Assembly (NCBI GenBank): GCA_964401455.1
Contig: CAYNYI010000073.1
Span: forward strand, 1 to 15,609
Length of the DNA stretch: 15,609 nt
Reading direction: 5' to 3'
Origin: CAYNYI01 sp964401455
GTDB taxonomy: Bacteria > Fibrobacterota > OXYB2-FULL-49-7 > CAYNYI01
Of this stretch, positions 13,511 through 15,609 are shown in pieces (positions within the stretch are counted from its first letter, which is position 1; every line of letters begins with the position of its first letter). The notes under the pieces were generated by a model that saw only the letters and a program-made list of their open reading frames with translations, made no database searches and was not told the DNA's origin. The position numbers and the translations under genes are program-made.

Positions 13511-13780
13511 ATGAACATTTATGTAGGCAACGTCTCTTACAACACAGACGACCGGGCTCTCAATGATACTTTCTCCGAATTCGGAGAGGTAAGTTCCGCA
13601 AGAGTTATTCAGGACAGAGTTACGGGACGCTCAAAGGGTTTTGGTTTCGTTGAAATGCCCAACGATGAAGAGGCCAAAAAAGCCATCGAAAGTCTCAACA
13701 ACTCCGAACTCGACGGCAGACCGTTAAGGGTCAACGAAGCAAGACCCCGCCCGGAAAGAAAACCCAGAAACGATTTCTGA
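13511..13780 (+). CDS. Small RRM-type RNA-binding protein
   Basis: 89 residues with one RNA recognition motif filling most of the protein. RNP2 is IYVGNV (residues 3-8), RNP1 is KGFGFVEM with its aromatic stacking residues, and the helices and strand order are complete (DRALNDTFSEFG, EEAKKAIESLN, RPLRVNEARP). A short basic tail follows. Bacterial single-RRM proteins of this kind bind single-stranded RNA and are often cold-induced or abundant. The ATG at 13511 is chosen because AAGGA lies ten bases upstream and MNIYVGN is the usual start; the open frame runs further upstream but through the structured leader. It ends in front of a strong terminator, so it is a single-gene unit. Confidence 0.93.
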   Translation: MNIYVGNVSYNTDDRALNDTFSEFGEVSSARVIQDRVTGRSKGFGFVEMPNDEEAKKAIESLNNSELDGRPLRVNEARPRPERKPRNDF

Positions 13781-13814
13781 TTTTCTTCTGTCATCTTAAA
13801 TAGAGCTCAGAAAG

Positions 13815-13858
13815 CAGTATAAGGGACGCCTTTATAAAAGGCGTCCCTTACTGTTTTT
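13815..13858 (+). terminator. Rho-independent terminator of the RRM gene
   Basis: CAGTATAAGGGACGCCTTT, loop ATA, then AAAGGCGTCCCTTACTG. This is a 17-bp stem with a two-base bulge, followed directly by five T. It lies 35 bases after the stop. Confidence 0.93.
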
Positions 13859-13944
13859 AAAGTTTATATCAATGCTTGATTTTCAATAACAAATAATATT
13901 AGTTTACTCTCATAAAGTAAAGTACTACTAAAAAAGCTGCGGTT

Positions 13945-14628
13945 TTGGAAAAAACAAAATACACATTTATACAGCCCGAAGACAGCGTTATTTCGGTTAA
14001 TCACTGCATACGACTTTCAAAAACCCTCCGAAAAAAAATTGATTCCGGCTGCCGGTATATTGTACTTGATCTGAAAAACGCTAATGAAATTGCGGGAAGT
14101 TTTACGGGTTTCATAGCTGAAACACTAAGAGCCGTTAATCTGAAGGGCGGCGATCTTCTTATTACAAATGTAAATGCACATGTTTCAGAGATTCTGACTC
14201 TCGTCGGTCTTGGTCCGAATATCCACAAAGTTCCGGAACCCCATGAGTATGAAGATAAAAATGCGCTTGTAGTCGCGGCGGATCCGGACGATCAGAAATA
14301 CACGAAAAGGAAGCTTCTGGAGATCGGCATGAATTCTCTCTCATATTCTTCTGTAAAAGAACTTTGCGAAGCAGCGTCCCTGCCAGGTAAAAATATATCG
14401 GTATCTATTCTCGACATAGACAGTTTTGAAAATCCTGAGAAATCTTTCGAGGACCTTTGTGCTCTATTACCCGGGGTTCCGGTTTTAATCACGACATCTT
14501 TATTAACAGACATATCCCTTGAATCAAAACTAAGGGCAATGGATTCTGTTATCCTTTACAAACCATTTCTTACACGGGATTTAAAAGAAGGCATTGAGCT
14601 TTGCGACGAAACTTCGCCGGTATCGTGA
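13945..14628 (+). CDS. STAS-domain / receiver-domain fusion protein
   Basis: 227 residues, cytoplasmic. Residues 5-100 look like a STAS domain of the anti-sigma-antagonist type: YIVLDLKNANEIAGSFTGFI has strand, turn and helix where the phospho-serine lies (Ser52 is the candidate), and VSEILTLVGLGPNIH matches the closing helix. From residue 106 a CheY-like receiver follows: ALVVAADPDDQ (acidic pocket Asp113-Asp116), VSILDID with Asp157 as possible phospho-acceptor, LITTS, and LYKPF with Lys206. All key receiver residues appear kept although overall similarity is low. The start is TTG at 13945, bounded upstream by an in-frame TAA, and has a poor ribosome site, so the start is uncertain. It could link phosphorylation to a partner-switching module. 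Confidence 0.75.
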   Translation: MEKTKYTFIQPEDSVISVNHCIRLSKTLRKKIDSGCRYIVLDLKNANEIAGSFTGFIAETLRAVNLKGGDLLITNVNAHVSEILTLVGLGPNIHKVPEPHEYEDKNALVVAADPDDQKYTKRKLLEIGMNSLSYSSVKELCEAASLPGKNISVSILDIDSFENPEKSFEDLCALLPGVPVLITTSLLTDISLESKLRAMDSVILYKPFLTRDLKEGIELCDETSPVS

Positions 14629-14635
14629 GCAATAG

Positions 14636-14658
14636 CCGGGAGACCCGGAAATCCTTTT
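14636..14658 (+). terminator. Weak terminator candidate after the STAS gene
   Basis: CCGGG, loop AGA, CCCGG, followed by AAATCCTTTTC. The stem is only five G/C pairs and the T-run is broken, but it begins seven bases after the stop codon. Confidence 0.35.
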
Positions 14659-14859
14659 CGCGGCATTTTTCTTTGGGCACCGTCCTGTTTGTCAGCATTA
14701 TTCCATCATCAACAATCATATAGAACTTCGCAGTCCCATAAAGAAGTTATGTTTCTGTCTTTTCCAAATAATTCAGCAGAAAATCTTTGACAGGCGCGCC
14801 CTGCCCATATATCACTTATAATATTCCCTGAACGGCTTTAAAATAGATTGCCGCATCAA

Positions 14860-14875
14860 GAGGCTGTGTCGCAAC
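14860..14875 (+). repeat. Candidate terminal inverted repeat of the IS element
   Basis: GAGGCTGTGTCGCAAC resembles insertion-sequence ends that begin with GGCTGTG. It would place the IS boundary 180 bases beyond the transposase stop. The opposite end is outside the window, so it cannot be matched. Confidence 0.3.
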
Positions 14876-14900
14876 TATGCCGTGATCCAACATCAACGTC

Positions 14901-14924
14901 ATTCCCCGGCTCCGACCGGGGAAT
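14901..14924 (+). repeat. GC-rich REP-like hairpin
   Basis: ATTCCCCGG, loop CTCCGA, CCGGGGAAT: a perfect 9-bp stem, preceded by CGTC and followed by CTATTTTTC. It resembles the dispersed GTCATTCCC...GGGAATC repeats common in many bacterial genomes, and could also act as a terminator for plus-strand transcripts. Confidence 0.6.
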
Positions 14925-15039
14925 CTATTTTTCTAAAATCTCTGTATCCTACAATTCCGACTAAACTAAATTTCCATGCAATAAAATATTCCAATATTAC
15001 CATATATGAAAACAGGCGCAAAAAAGCCTCTGTTTTACA

Positions 15040-15609
15040 CTAACAAAGCTTTAATTTTACCTGTCCGCGTCTTTTTATTATATTCCTCATTCGCGTTATA
15101 TTAAATACTGTGGACATCAAAGCAAATTCAGCCCTTACGCCCGAAAGACCGCGTAACAGAAAATTACGGTACCCCAGATTGTTCTTTATAAAACCAAAAG
15201 GATGCTCTACCTTTTCTTTTCGTTTGCGGTAATGCTCCTGAGCTTCCGCGGTATGATAATATTTCTCGGCTTTCCTGTAATAATACTCGCCATCATTTCT
15301 GTGGACATGCCGCCCTTTAGAATTGCCGGTGCATTTGCCAAAGTGCTTACATGCAATACAATATTGTTTCTTTTTTATACGATAAACTCGCTGATTATTC
15401 TTTCTATTTAATGCTACGGGAGTTAATCGATAACCCATAGGACAGACATAGACATCTTCTTTTTCATCATAAATAAAATTATCTTTATCAAACTCCGATA
15501 AAGGATTCTTATGCTGTGATTTCTGTGTTGGTACTACAGGTGATATATTCTCTTTATCAGGTGGTCTAGTTTTTTCTACAGAAAAAAATCTGTTTTTAAG
15601 TGGAACTCC
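15040..15609 (-). CDS. IS1182-like transposase, C-terminal part, cut by window edge
   Basis: The minus-strand frame is open from the window edge through 189 codons to the stop at 15040; the N-terminus is outside. It starts within a variable linker, then reads FDKDNFIYDEKEDVYVCPMGYRL. A cysteine-rich segment follows (YCIACKHFGKCTGNSKGRHV, zinc-ribbon-like), then the catalytic block EKVEHPFGFIKNNLGYRNFLLRG carrying the final Glu of the DDE triad, and a closing helix. This order (CP-G-L, Cys cluster, EHPFGxxK) is typical of IS1182-family DDE transposases. The earlier two Asp residues must lie outside the window. No frameshift is seen here, so the element may be intact. It lies beside an accessory region, fitting horizontal turnover of the island. 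Confidence 0.88.
   Translation of the reverse strand, partial: GVPLKNRFFSVEKTRPPDKENISPVVPTQKSQHKNPLSEFDKDNFIYDEKEDVYVCPMGYRLTPVALNRKNNQRVYRIKKKQYCIACKHFGKCTGNSKGRHVHRNDGEYYYRKAEKYYHTAEAQEHYRKRKEKVEHPFGFIKNNLGYRNFLLRGLSGVRAEFALMSTVFNITRMRNIIKRRGQVKLKLC

Larger units (their letters stand above)
14629..15039. other. Gene-poor stretch between the STAS gene and the transposase
   Basis: No intact gene on either strand. It contains a short CCGGG-AGA-CCCGG hairpin just after the STAS stop, a candidate IS end near 14860, a GC-rich REP-like hairpin, and a bulged hairpin near 15008-15037 (AAAACAG/CTGTTTT). One minus-strand frame (about 14640-14860) reads protein-like segments broken by two stops. Confidence 0.6.

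Noticed and set aside
14640..14860. Minus-strand frame with protein-like pieces (IYGQGAPVKDFLLNYLEK, FYMIVDDGIMLTN) broken by two stops
   Set aside because: It could be a decayed gene cut by the IS, but no family could be recognised and two stops in about 80 codons may be chance, so it is not called.
1..15609. CRISPR arrays, tRNA or rRNA genes
   Set aside because: No regularly spaced direct repeats, and no cloverleaf or ribosomal RNA signature was seen on either strand by reading.

Overview
The window is bacterial: dense genes with Shine-Dalgarno sites, operons of overlapping genes, a rho-independent terminator and an IS-type transposase. Periplasmic-type signal peptides and an ArsM/Acr3/ArsEFG gene set fit a Gram-negative, probably anaerobic or sediment/groundwater bacterium. 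The phylum cannot be fixed from the sequence. Most of the window is an arsenic-handling island with a short accessory tail.

Left block (1-4386, all minus strand). Transcription runs right to left: arsR1, arsC1 (thioredoxin-coupled arsenate reductase), arsM (arsenite methyltransferase), acr3 (arsenite efflux) and arsC2 (a second reductase). Beyond arsC2 lie two decayed genes, a 5'-truncated alpha/beta hydrolase and the first ~40 codons of a SAM methyltransferase, followed by a DsrE-family gene cut by the window edge. Logic: As(V) is reduced to As(III), which is pumped out by Acr3 or methylated by ArsM, with ArsR1 sensing As(III).

Middle block (4387-7423). Divergent from arsR1 is a plus-strand pair: a DUF1576 membrane protein with a clear internal two-fold repeat and probably a CTG start, then a small soluble protein of unknown function. 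They converge on a minus-strand membrane histidine kinase that has no adjacent response regulator.

Second arsenic operon (7424-11351, minus strand). Transcription order is arsR2, a DUF318/ArsP-type permease, a secreted rhodanese, an ArsE-like thioredoxin, ArsF, ArsG, and a broken second arsG copy. A near-perfect sigma70 promoter has a palindrome filling its spacer, and a related element lies in the arsR1 leader. ArsE-ArsF-ArsG are the named components of nitroaromatic-arsenical reduction and amino-arsenical export, so this operon looks like an organoarsenical module next to the inorganic/methylating one.

Right block (11423-15609, mostly plus strand). A haloalkane-dehalogenase-like hydrolase and a DUF4236-TPR protein form a pair. 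They are followed by a small RRM RNA-binding protein with a possible pseudoknot in its leader and a strong terminator, then a STAS-receiver fusion. A ~410-base gene-poor stretch with hairpins leads into an IS1182-like transposase running off the window.
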